DNA of 8,713 nucleotides from Kiritimatiellia bacterium (GTDB lineage: Bacteria; Verrucomicrobiota; Kiritimatiellia; RFP12; UBA1067). Location of the stretch: assembly GCA_017479035.1 (NCBI GenBank), contig JAFVCR010000170.1:1-8713 (forward strand), read 5' to 3'. Positions 1 through 7,100 of this stretch are shown here, one piece after another. Position 1 is the first letter of the stretch. Each line of letters opens with the position of its first letter. The position numbers and the translations under genes are program-made. The notes beneath the pieces are model-generated. The model had not been told where the DNA came from. It made no database searches and worked only from the letters and a program-made list of their open reading frames with translations.

Positions 1-35
1 AGAGCATAACGCCTCACGCAAAGTCCACGAAGTTT

Positions 36-127
36 TTAAGCCGCGAAGCGGCGAAAGAATACAGACGGGGGTGGAGCGCAGCGGAACCCCCGGTACAGAC
101 AAAACAAAAAACAAGCCCCGAAGGGGC
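36..127. repeat. cluster of three GC-rich hairpins, two with GAA triloops
   Basis: Three short perfect palindromes lie close together. The first (40-52) has arms GCCGC/GCGGC around GAA. The second (66-92) has 7-bp arms CGGGGGT/ACCCCCG around a 13-nt loop. The third (115-127) has arms GCCCC/GGGGC around GAA. C-GAA-G closed loops, and GCGAAGC in particular (present in the first hairpin), are known to form unusually stable DNA mini-hairpins. The block is non-coding in appearance: the minus-strand reading frame through it is low-complexity, starts in the 29-bp repeat and has no ribosome binding site. It resembles the REP-like or spacer repeats found between genes in PVC genomes, but I cannot assign a family. 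None of the hairpins has a clean T-tract, so they are not obvious terminators. Confidence 0.6.
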
Positions 128-179
128 GGCAGAATATGCTCCTTATGCACTGTTGACTTGGACGAGACACGCTTAAAAT

Positions 180-230
180 AGTTTGCAGTTTGCAGTTGTC
201 GCGCTGCGTCCATAACTGTACACTGCAAAC
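180..230. repeat. inverted repeat with GTTTGCAGT arms
   Basis: Bases 180-196 contain GTTTGCA twice, 7 bp apart. The second copy's 9-bp arm (188-196, GTTTGCAGT) is complementary to 222-230 (ACTGCAAAC), giving a hairpin with a 25-nt loop. The whole 17-bp block 180-196 also recurs exactly, in inverted orientation, at 2158-2174 in the spacer on the other side of the sulfatase gene. No function is evident. Confidence 0.7.
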
Positions 231-233
231 CCA

Positions 234-262
234 CCGCGGGCGAGACGCCCGCGTCCCCACAG
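234..262 (+). repeat. 29-bp hairpin repeat, copy 1
   Basis: This 29-bp sequence is identical to 2034-2062 in the same orientation. It holds an 8-bp perfect stem, CGCGGGCG/CGCCCGCG (235-242 and 246-253), with an AGA triloop, followed by TCCCCACAG. I recall similar hairpin blocks as dispersed intergenic repeats in PVC genomes, where they are often mis-called as coding because the minus strand reads as an Arg/Ser/Pro-rich peptide. The copy ends 133 bp before the sulfatase -35 box. Confidence 0.75.
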
Positions 263-295
263 TACACACTCTCCTTCTCTCGTGTTAGCGTATTC

Positions 296-320
296 GGGGA
301 AAAGTCTCCCCTCTTTTTCT
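296..320 (+). terminator. weak rho-independent terminator-like site
   Basis: A 5-bp stem GGGGA/TCCCC (296-300 and 307-311) with a 6-nt loop is followed directly by a T-rich run (312-320, TCTTTTTCT). This could end a transcript entering from the left of the window and insulate the sulfatase promoter. The stem is short, so the call is tentative. The AT-rich stretch after it (321-360) leads toward the promoter and contains no other recognisable signal. Confidence 0.4.
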
Positions 321-395
321 CCATTATCGTAATATATTTTTCCTTGATTTTATTGGCTCAAATGAAAATCCGGGAAGCATGAAATTCCGCTCTGC

Positions 396-424
396 TTGCA
401 TTGGAGAGGTATTTATGGTATTAT
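396..424 (+). promoter_or_regulatory. sigma70-type promoter of the sulfatase gene
   Basis: A -35 TTGCAT (396-401) and a -10 TATTAT (419-424) are separated by exactly 17 bp. Transcription would begin near 431, giving a leader of about 19 nt that contains the Shine-Dalgarno AGGAGG (439-444), 5 nt before the ATG at 450. The same layout (TTGC.. with 17 bp and a TA.TAT box) appears before the slipin gene and again at 8496-8524. Confidence 0.65.
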
Positions 425-449
425 CGCCTCTGCTGAAAAGGAGGATTGG

Positions 450-1955
450 ATGAAGCGAGCTGTATTTGCAATGGCTGTTTGCGCTGCGATTGCAGCGGCG
501 GGTGCGGCAAAACCGCAAGCCGTCGTGATTTTCTATGCCGACGACCTCGGATACTTCGACACCTCCACATACGGTTCGCAGCACATACCCACGCCAAATC
601 TCGACGCACTCGCCGCAGAAGGGGTAAAGTTTTTGGATGCGCACTCTGCAACATCCGTATGCACGCCCAGCCGGTATTCGCTCCTTACGGGAAACTATGC
701 TTTCCGCCGCAAGAACAACCATATTCTCGACGGAGACGCAAAACTGATTCTTCCTCTGGAAGGCGGTGGCGTGTTGACACTGCCAGCCATGATGCGCGAA
801 GCCGGATACCGCACGGCCGCAATAGGGAAGTGGCATCTGGGGCTAGGAGCTGGAAGTGAGCCGACCGATTGGAACAGTCGCGTTTCTCCGGGGCCGCGAG
901 AAGTGGGGTTCGAGAGTTCCTACATAATGGCCGCTACGGCAGACCGCGTTCCGTGCGTGTTCCTGCGCGATGGAAACGTGGTTGGCCTCGACCCCGCAGA
1001 CCCCATAGAAATCTCCTACTCGCGTTCGCCGGATCCTATCTGGGAAGGGGAGATCACCGCCAAAACAAACCCGGAACTCTTGAAGTGGTGGGGACGCTCT
1101 GCCGACAAGCAGCACGACAAAACAATCATAGACGGTATATCGCGCATCGGCCATCAGCGCGGTGGCAAAGCAGCCAACTGGAAAGGCGAAGACATTGCAG
1201 ACGTTCTTGCAGAAGAGGCCGAGAATTTCATCGCGTCCAGTGAAGGGAAACCGATATTCCTCTATTTCTGCACAGCGGACATCCACGTCCCGCGAGATCC
1301 TCATCCTCGCTACAAGGGCAAATCTCAGCTTGGTTTGCGCGGTGACGTGGCGGTGCAGATGGACGATACGCTGGGGAAGGTGCGCGATTCGCTGGCACGC
1401 CACGGATATTTGGATACGCTTTTCATTTTTACGTCCGACAACGGCCCTGTAGTGGGCGACGGCTACCTTGACGGCGCGCGCATGGCCTATGCCGCTGCAA
1501 ACGTCAACCCGGCGCATCCGTTCACCGGCGGCAAATATACAATATACGAAGGCGGCACGCGCGTTCCAATGGTAGTTGCCTGGCCGGGTCACACGCCGAA
1601 AGGGGCTACATCGTCCGCACTAGTAAGCCAGACGGATTTTGCACGTTCCATCGCTTCTATAATAGGATACGAGGTGCCGGAGGGGTCGATGGGCGATTCG
1701 CAAGATCTTTCGCAGACGCTGCTCGGTGCAAGGGCGACAGGGCGCGACACGCTAGTGGAAGAAGCCGGGTGGGGCTCATGGCGCGGGTTCCGCATGGGGT
1801 CGTGGAAACTGATGACGGACGGGGAAAATGCAAAACTGTTCGACCTCGCGCAAGATGTGACGGAAACAGAAGACGTGGCATCCAGCCGCAGCGACTTGGC
1901 TGATTTCATGAAAGCGTCTTTGCGCGACACAGTGCAAGAGCACAAGCGGCATTGA
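450..1955 (+). CDS. secreted formylglycine-dependent sulfatase (S1 / alkaline-phosphatase superfamily)
   Basis: Predicted 501-residue sulfatase that would hydrolyse sulfate esters, probably on glycans, outside the cytoplasm. Residues 1-20 form a signal peptide (basic MKR, hydrophobic core, likely cut after AGAA). Active-site features are complete: metal ligands D31-D32 in DDLGY; C71 in CTPSR, the cysteine converted to formylglycine, with R75; K127 and H129 in GKWHLG; H278 in DIHVPRDP; D330-N331; and K362 in the GGKYTIYEGGTRVP block. The C-terminal WKL..LFDL pattern is typical of the smaller C-terminal subdomain. An in-frame TTG at 396 would add 18 residues, but it coincides with the -35 box, so ATG 450 with its AGGAGG site is preferred. 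The maturase (FGE or anaerobic anSME) is not in the window. It is a single-gene unit between two repeat-rich spacers. Family is certain; substrate and S1 subfamily are not determined. Confidence 0.95.
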   Translation: MKRAVFAMAVCAAIAAAGAAKPQAVVIFYADDLGYFDTSTYGSQHIPTPNLDALAAEGVKFLDAHSATSVCTPSRYSLLTGNYAFRRKNNHILDGDAKLILPLEGGGVLTLPAMMREAGYRTAAIGKWHLGLGAGSEPTDWNSRVSPGPREVGFESSYIMAATADRVPCVFLRDGNVVGLDPADPIEISYSRSPDPIWEGEITAKTNPELLKWWGRSADKQHDKTIIDGISRIGHQRGGKAANWKGEDIADVLAEEAENFIASSEGKPIFLYFCTADIHVPRDPHPRYKGKSQLGLRGDVAVQMDDTLGKVRDSLARHGYLDTLFIFTSDNGPVVGDGYLDGARMAYAAANVNPAHPFTGGKYTIYEGGTRVPMVVAWPGHTPKGATSSALVSQTDFARSIASIIGYEVPEGSMGDSQDLSQTLLGARATGRDTLVEEAGWGSWRGFRMGSWKLMTDGENAKLFDLAQDVTETEDVASSRSDLADFMKASLRDTVQEHKRH

Positions 1956-1963
1956 GGTTTAAC

Positions 1964-1990
1964 CACGAACTACACGAAATACACGAAAAA
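1964..1990 (+). repeat. three 9-bp tandem CACGAA units
   Basis: Units CACGAACTA, CACGAAATA and CACGAAAAA lie head to tail (1964-1972, 1973-1981, 1982-1990), starting 8 bp after the sulfatase stop codon. CACGAA-type 9-bp arrays are, from memory, a common intergenic motif in PVC and some other genomes. A degenerate pair (CACGCA at 15-20, CACGAA at 26-31) sits at the left edge of the window. Confidence 0.65.
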
Positions 1991-1991
1991 T

Positions 1992-2000
1992 GGGGGGGGG
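1992..2000 (+). repeat. G9 homopolymer
   Basis: Nine consecutive G residues directly follow the 9-bp array. The run is intergenic, about 200 bp upstream of the tetR promoter. Runs of this length are prone to slippage, so the length may vary between cells or reflect sequencing error. No regulatory role is visible. Confidence 0.7.
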
Positions 2001-2033
2001 ATGCGATGTATATATAAGGATATAGGGTGGAAG

Positions 2034-2062
2034 CCGCGGGCGAGACGCCCGCGTCCCCACAG
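2034..2062 (+). repeat. 29-bp hairpin repeat, copy 2
   Basis: Exact second copy of the repeat at 234-262, same orientation, exactly 1,800 bp away. The 8-bp stem with AGA loop is at 2035-2053. Its last two bases (AG) form the start of the first unit of the 21-bp tandem array, so the two elements are fused here, unlike at copy 1. Confidence 0.75.
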
Positions 2063-2153
2063 GGGGCAAACACCGCACTACAGGGGGCAAACACCGCACT
2101 ACAGGGGGCAAATACCGCACCACAGGGGGCAAACATCGCACCACAGGGGGCAA
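2061..2153 (+). repeat. 21-bp tandem repeat (minisatellite), 4 full units plus a partial fifth
   Basis: Units begin at 2061, 2082, 2103 and 2124, each opening AGGGGGCAAA. A 9-bp partial unit starts at 2145. Units 1 and 2 are identical. Units 3 and 4 share a T-to-C change near the unit end (CACTAC becomes CACCAC), and each has one private C-to-T change (ATACCGC; ACATCGC). Because 21 is a multiple of three, the array stays open in several frames and produces spurious heptapeptide repeats. The array ends 47 bp before the tetR -35 box. Confidence 0.85.
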
Positions 2154-2157
2154 GAAG

Positions 2158-2174
2158 ACTGCAAACTGCAAACT
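2158..2174 (-). repeat. 17-bp inverted copy of the 180-196 element
   Basis: Bases 2158-2174 are the exact reverse complement of 180-196 (two GTTTGCA cores 7 bp apart). The two copies bracket the sulfatase gene and both copies of the 29-bp repeat in opposite orientation. They are too short to be proven transposon ends, and no transposase lies between them. Confidence 0.65.
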
Positions 2175-2200
2175 TTTAAAATGCAAGCAGCAAAAACATC

Positions 2201-2230
2201 TTGACATACCTACTGGAAAGTATGTATAAT
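2201..2230 (+). promoter_or_regulatory. consensus sigma70 promoter of the repressor-efflux operon
   Basis: A perfect -35 TTGACA (2201-2206) and a perfect -10 TATAAT (2225-2230) are 18 bp apart. Transcription should start near 2237, leaving a leader of about 25 nt with AAGGA (2254-2258) just before the ATG at 2262. Such a strong promoter in front of a repressor gene fits a switch held off by the repressor; the operator at 2204-2225 fills the spacer. Confidence 0.8.
2204..2225. promoter_or_regulatory. AcrR-like operator inside the promoter
   Basis: A 22-bp palindrome has 6-bp arms ACATAC (2204-2209) and GTATGT (2220-2225) around a 10-bp centre in which two further positions pair. From memory, the E. 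coli AcrR operator in front of acrAB has the same ACATAC arm, the same 10-bp centre and the same GTATGT arm. Here the site overlaps the -35 box and the first base of the -10 box, so bound repressor would block RNA polymerase. The downstream gene encodes an AcrR-like protein, making autoregulation the natural reading. Binding itself is inferred. Confidence 0.7.
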
Positions 2231-2261
2231 ATGCGCCAATTTTTGGGAACGACAAGGATTT

Positions 2262-2897
2262 ATGGCACGCAGAACGCAAAAGGATGCAGAGGCGACACGC
2301 GAGAGGATTCTCGCGAGTGCGCTTGATTTGTTCCTTGAAAAGGGGTATGCGCGCACGACGTTTGACGACGTGGCAAAGCCGCTAGCCATGACGAAGGGGG
2401 CGGTGTTCTGGCATTTCGATTCCAAAGAGGCGTTGCTGCTCGCGCTGGTGGGGCGCGCGATAACTTCGATATGCGACATGATGCGCGAGGCACTGCCGGA
2501 GGATCGCGCCGCGCTGACGTTTCAGGACGTGGCGGCGAGCATGGTGAATATAGCAGTGCATATCTGCGAGAACGTGGAGATGCGCAAGTTCTTCCTCTTG
2601 GTGCGCACGCAGGTGCGCTGGCAGGAAGGCTCGATGGCGGCGGTGCGGGAAGAGATTTTGAGCGACAAGACGTTCGGCCCCAAACAGGCGTTCATGATCG
2701 CGCTAGAGAACGACAGGCGCAACGGGCGCATACGCGCAGACGTGGACGCGCAGCAGGTGATGCATATCGCGCTTGCGATATGGGACGGACTGCTTGCGGA
2801 GAAGATAGACGGCTTTCTGGAGGCCGATCTTGCGACGACGATTTCAAACGCCTACAAGGCGGCTTGGGAAACCATACGATTTAAGGAGCAGACATGA
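2262..2897 (+). CDS. TetR/AcrR-family transcriptional repressor of the efflux operon
   Basis: Predicted 211-residue repressor. Residues 1-60 form a classic TetR N-terminal domain (ARRT..AEATRERILASALDLFLEKGY), with the helix-turn-helix at about 33-52 ending in TKGAVFWHF, close to the AcrR pattern TRGAIYWHF. The remaining ~150 residues are the helical ligand-binding and dimerisation domain, too divergent for a ligand to be named. Length matches AcrR (about 215). The start is supported by AAGGA 3 nt upstream and by alignment with the AcrR N-terminus. The stop overlaps the adaptor start (ATGA, 2894-2897), so repressor and pump genes are translationally coupled. It likely binds the palindrome in its own promoter and represses the whole operon until a pump substrate releases it. 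Family and operon role are well supported; the inducer is unknown. Confidence 0.93.
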   Translation: MARRTQKDAEATRERILASALDLFLEKGYARTTFDDVAKPLAMTKGAVFWHFDSKEALLLALVGRAITSICDMMREALPEDRAALTFQDVAASMVNIAVHICENVEMRKFFLLVRTQVRWQEGSMAAVREEILSDKTFGPKQAFMIALENDRRNGRIRADVDAQQVMHIALAIWDGLLAEKIDGFLEADLATTISNAYKAAWETIRFKEQT

Positions 2898-4132
2898 GCG
2901 AAGAGAAGAAAGAAGAAGGTTCGGTTGCAGCGAAAATCGGAGCAATCGTGGGTTGGCTTTTGACGGCAGTGGCGTGCGGCGCGGCAGGATGGATAGGCCG
3001 CGAACTGTGGCCGGAGGAGAAGGCGGCACCGCAGCAGCAGGCGTTGCCGCCGGCGACAATCGCCACGACAAACGTCCAGATGCGGGCGTACAATCTCGCC
3101 GAGAGGTATGTGGCGCATGCGGAGCCGGAGCAGGAGGTGGACCTCTTGCCGCAGGTGGACGGCTACATAAAGGAGATAAAGTTTAGGGAAGGCGATACGG
3201 TGGACGAAGGGCAGGTGCTGTATGTGATCGACGACGAACGCTACCAGGCGGTCGTGGGGCAGCGCGAGGCGGATCTTGCGGCGGCGCAGGCCGAGGCCGA
3301 ACGCGCACGCCGCTACCGTACACGCATGGAAACGGCAGATTCGCGCGGCATCACGCAGCAGGAACTCGACAACGCCATCAGCGCGGATCTCAATGCAAAG
3401 GCGAAAGTGAAGCAGGCGGAGGCGAACCTCGTGGTGGCGCGCTACGACGTGAACCATGCCGTGGTGAAGGCACCGTTCAAAGGCAAGATCGGCAAGTCCA
3501 ACGCGCATATCGGCGATTACGTAAGTCCGGCGAAGGGAGCGTTGGCGCATCTGGTGCAGATAGACCCCATGCGTGTGACGTTCTCGTTCACGGACCGCAG
3601 CTACATTGCATGGAAGAGCGCGCTCGAAGACGGCAGAGACATCGACCGCCGCATGCGCCTCATACTGCCGAACGGCAATGAATACACGGGCGGCGAGGGC
3701 AAGTTCGCGTTTGACGACAGCACGATGAACGCCTCCACCGCTTCCATTACGATGCGCCTTTCCTTCCCCAACGAGGGAGGGCTGCTTGTGCCGAACACGT
3801 ATCTGACACTGCTGGCGGACTATCGCAAGGCTCCAGAGTATCCGTGCGTTCCGCAGACGGCAGTGGTGGATCTGCCGGGCGGCAACCAGGGCGTGTGGAT
3901 AGTGAAAGCGGACGGCACTGTGGAGGCGCGGCCCGTGAAGACGCTTGGCACGTTCGAGGGCTGGGTCCCTGTGACAGAAGGCGTGGAAGAAGGTGAAAGC
4001 GTGGTGACGGCGGGCGTGGGAAAACTTGGCAATGGAATGAAGGTGGTGAATGTGCAGCCCACTTCCAACGACGAGAACGACCCCGAGCATAAAACCTACG
4101 AGGAGCGCGAGAAGATCCGCAATGCGCGCTGA
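2894..4132 (+). CDS. RND efflux periplasmic adaptor subunit (AcrA/MexA-type membrane fusion protein)
   Basis: Predicted 412-residue adaptor linking the RND pump to an outer-membrane channel. Residues 15-34 are a hydrophobic N-terminal segment. TAVAC-G at 24-29 is compatible with a lipobox at C28, so it may be a lipoprotein like AcrA, although an uncleaved anchor is possible. The lipoyl half-motifs flank the coiled-coil hairpin: VDLLPQVDGYIKEIKFREGDTV at about 82-103 and VKAPFKGKIGKSNAHIGDYVSP at 191-212, with the Ala/Glu/Arg-rich helices between about 113 and 187. A beta-barrel follows (DPMRVTFSFTDRSYI), and the membrane-proximal domain includes VPQTAVVDLPGGNQGVWIV and ends near 390; a charged tail closes it. 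Shine-Dalgarno AAGGAG lies 5 nt before the ATG, which overlaps the repressor stop. The pump gene follows after 61 bp. Confidence 0.96.
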   Translation: MSEEKKEEGSVAAKIGAIVGWLLTAVACGAAGWIGRELWPEEKAAPQQQALPPATIATTNVQMRAYNLAERYVAHAEPEQEVDLLPQVDGYIKEIKFREGDTVDEGQVLYVIDDERYQAVVGQREADLAAAQAEAERARRYRTRMETADSRGITQQELDNAISADLNAKAKVKQAEANLVVARYDVNHAVVKAPFKGKIGKSNAHIGDYVSPAKGALAHLVQIDPMRVTFSFTDRSYIAWKSALEDGRDIDRRMRLILPNGNEYTGGEGKFAFDDSTMNASTASITMRLSFPNEGGLLVPNTYLTLLADYRKAPEYPCVPQTAVVDLPGGNQGVWIVKADGTVEARPVKTLGTFEGWVPVTEGVEEGESVVTAGVGKLGNGMKVVNVQPTSNDENDPEHKTYEEREKIRNAR

Positions 4133-4193
4133 TGACGTTTCGGCCGCCGGACGGATGTGCGTGTTTAGTGGCTGGAGATAAAAGGATTTCAAG

Positions 4194-7100
4194 ATGAAAA
4201 TATCCATACGCAAGTCAATCGACGAGATAAAGACGTTCTCGCGGACGTTCGTGGAGAGGCCGCGTTTTGCAATGGTCATTGCAATCGTGCTGTCGCTGGG
4301 CGGCATCATGGCGATGAGGAATCTGCCGATTTCGCAATATCCGCGTGTGACGCCGCCGGAGATACGCGTGACGTATTCGTATCCGGGCGCGAACAGCCGC
4401 GAGGTCATGAACACGATAGCCACGCCGATCGAGGACGAAGTGAACGGCGTGGACGACATGATCTACATGACTTCGGAATGCTCGGACGACGGCACGTATT
4501 CGCTGACGGTTTCCTTCGAGGTAGAGTCCGACCGGGACATGGACCAGGTGAAGATCCAAAACCGCGTATCGCAGGCGGAGGCGAAACTGCCTACGGAAGT
4601 GAAGCAGCTAGGCGGGCGCGTGAGAGCGCAGTCGACGGACTTTTTGGGATTTCTCGCGCTGCGCTGCCCGAAAGCGACGATGAGCCGGCTTGAGATTTCC
4701 GACTACATCTACAACAACATCCAGCCTGTGCTGCTGCGCGTTCCGGGCGTGGGCGAAGCGACGGTGTACGGCCCGAAACTTTCCGTGCGCGTGTGGCTAG
4801 ACCCAGATCGCATGGCCGCGCAGCGCATGAATTCGGAGGAGGTCATAGCCGCGCTGTCTTCGCAGAACATACAAGCGTCGCTTGGTTCCGTGGGCGCGAT
4901 GCCGGTGGAGAAATACGGCGCAAAGACGTATTCGCTCGTTGCAAAAGGGCGTTTGATGACACCGGAGGAGTTCAACGAAATTGTGGTGCGGCGCGGCGAG
5001 GACGGCTCGCTCGTGAAACTCAAAGACGTGGCGCGCACGGAAATAGGCGAGCAGTCGTACGCGTTCGACGGCCAATACGACGGCGCGACCGCCGTTTCAA
5101 TCGCCGTGCAGCAGAAACCCGGCGCGAACGCGATACAGGCGATGGATGCGCTTCTCGCGGAGATGGACCGGCTCTCGCAGAGCTTCCCGGACGGCCTTGA
5201 ATACGTTGTGGCATACGATGCCACCGAGAACGTAAGAATGTGCATCAAGGAAATCGTAGAGACGCTTCTCATCACGTTTGGCCTTGTGGTGCTGGTGTGC
5301 TATCTGTTTTTGCAGGACTGGCGCGCGACGCTCGTGCCGTGCCTGACGATTCCGGTCTCGCTAGCATCCACGTTCATTCTGATGGCGGTTCTCGACTACT
5401 CCATCAACACGTTGACGCTTTTCGGGCTGGTGCTTGCCATCGGCGTGGTGGTGGACGACTGCATCGTGGTGGTGGAACGCGTGCAGTTCCTCATCGAGAC
5501 GCGCGGATACAATGCCAAAGAGGCGACGATACAGGCGATGAGCGACGTGACAAGCGCGGTCATCGCGACGACGCTCGTACTGCTAGGCATTTTCGTGCCG
5601 ATAGGATTCATGAGCGGCATAACGGGGCGCATCTACCAGCAGTTCTCCGTGACGCTTTCCGCGGCAGTGTGCTTCTCCACAGTGTGCGCGTTGACTCTCG
5701 CGCCGGCACTTTGCTCGCTTCTGTTGCACGAGGCGCATCCCTACCGCCACGGCCCGCTTGCGTGGTTCAACAGCGGAATCAACGCATTCAAGGGGCTCTT
5801 CATACGCATTGCGAAGTTCCTTGCAAAACGCATATTCCTTTCGCTGGTGCTGTTGGTGCTGACGATGCTGCTCACGGTGAGGGTGTATTTCCGTTCGCAG
5901 ACGTCGTTCCTCCCCACGGAAGATCAGGCGGTTGTTTTCGCGTCGCTGGAAATGCCGGAAGGCACCACGTCCGACCGCACGCGCGACGTGGCGTTGCGGG
6001 CAGTGGAACTTCTGCAGGAGGAGTTCCCCGGCGAAGTGGCGAGTGCGCTTTCAGTCAACGGCATTTCCATGACGGCGGGGCGTGGAGAGTCGCAGGGAAT
6101 GCTGATCATCCAGCTCAAAAAGTGGGACGAGCGCACACGCGCAGACCAGCACGTCAACGCGTTGATTCCAAGGATGCAGGCCGCGCTCGCCAAGATTCCG
6201 GAGCCTTCGTGGCGCGTGTTCGTGCCGCCGGCGATACCCGGGCTTGGCATGAACAACGGCATCGACCTGCGCCTCGAATCAATCGAATCCACGGATCCGG
6301 AACTTCTCGATGCCACGCAGCTCAAGGTTCTCGGTGCGCTCAACGCCAATCCGAACATCCTTATGGCGTTCTCCGGCTTCACGTCGAAAACGCCGCATTT
6401 GCGCTTCCATCTCGACCGCACCAAGGCGGAGATGTTTAACGTACCCGTTGCGACGGTCTATACGACTTTGCAGAACTATCTGGGCTCGCGCTACGTCAAC
6501 GATGTGAACCTCGGCACGCAGGTGAACCGCGTGACGGTATGCGCAGACTGGAACGGACGCGCCACGCCGGAGGACGTGGCCAAACTCTACGTGCGTTCCA
6601 CCACGGGTGAAATGGTGCCGGTCGGTTCGCTGGGCACGATCACTCACGAACTCTGGCCGCGCATCATGAAGCGCTTCCAGATGTTCCCGGCTTCCGACAT
6701 CACGATTTTGCCCAAGCCGGGTGTCGCGTCCGGGCAGGTGATTGCCGAAATCAAGCAGACGCTGAAGGAGATTCTGCCGTCCGGCTTTGCCTATGAATGG
6801 GGAGGCATCACATTCCAGGAGCAGCGCAACGAAGGCTCTGCAGGGCCGTTGATCCTCATGGCGATTCTCTTTGGCTATTTGTTCCTAGTGGCGCAGTACG
6901 AGTCGTGGACGATTCCGCTGCCGGTGATGCTGTCCATTTTCGTGGCGGTGTTCGGTGCGCTCGTGGGGCTGAAATGGCTTGGCTCGTGGGACTACTTCAA
7001 GAATGCGGATCTTTCGCTGAGCGTGTATGCGCAGTTGGGGCTGGTGCTGCTGATCGGGCTTGCATCGAAGAACGCGATTTTGATCGTGGAATTCGCCAAA

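Noticed and set aside
153..179. TTGACT and TAAAAT as a promoter in the left spacer
   Set aside because: The spacer is only 15 bp, no gene follows before the terminator-like site, and it lies in a repeat-rich block.
36..269. 77-codon minus-strand frame across the left spacer
   Set aside because: It is the translation of hairpin repeats; it starts inside the 29-bp repeat region and shows no domain or ribosome binding site.
396..449. Upstream TTG start of the sulfatase adding 18 residues
   Set aside because: It coincides with the -35 box, has no Shine-Dalgarno site, and would bury the signal peptide; ATG 450 has AGGAGG at correct spacing.
843..1592. 249-codon minus-strand frame inside the sulfatase gene
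   Set aside because: Fully antisense to a sulfatase with intact active-site motifs; no ribosome binding site or recognisable domain.
2061..2153. Possible CRISPR array
   Set aside because: The units are contiguous with no unique spacers, only 21 bp long, and no cas gene is present.
180..2174. 17-bp inverted repeats as ends of a transposon carrying the sulfatase
   Set aside because: No transposase or target-site duplication is visible, and the blocks contain simple internal repetition; kept only as a question within the repeat-mosaic finding.
1959..2279. Frames on both strands encoding heptapeptide repeats through the 21-bp array
   Set aside because: The repeat period is a multiple of three, so frames stay open by construction; they overlap the promoter and lack start signals.
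2852..4459. 535-codon open frame on the minus strand across the adaptor gene
   Set aside because: It is antisense to a clear adaptor gene, is His/Arg/Val-rich low-complexity translation typical of GC-biased codon shadows, and lacks recognisable domains.
5240..6439. 399-codon + strand frame inside the pump gene
   Set aside because: Shadow frame of the RND pump; composition is Arg/Gly/Ala/His-rich without any family motif.
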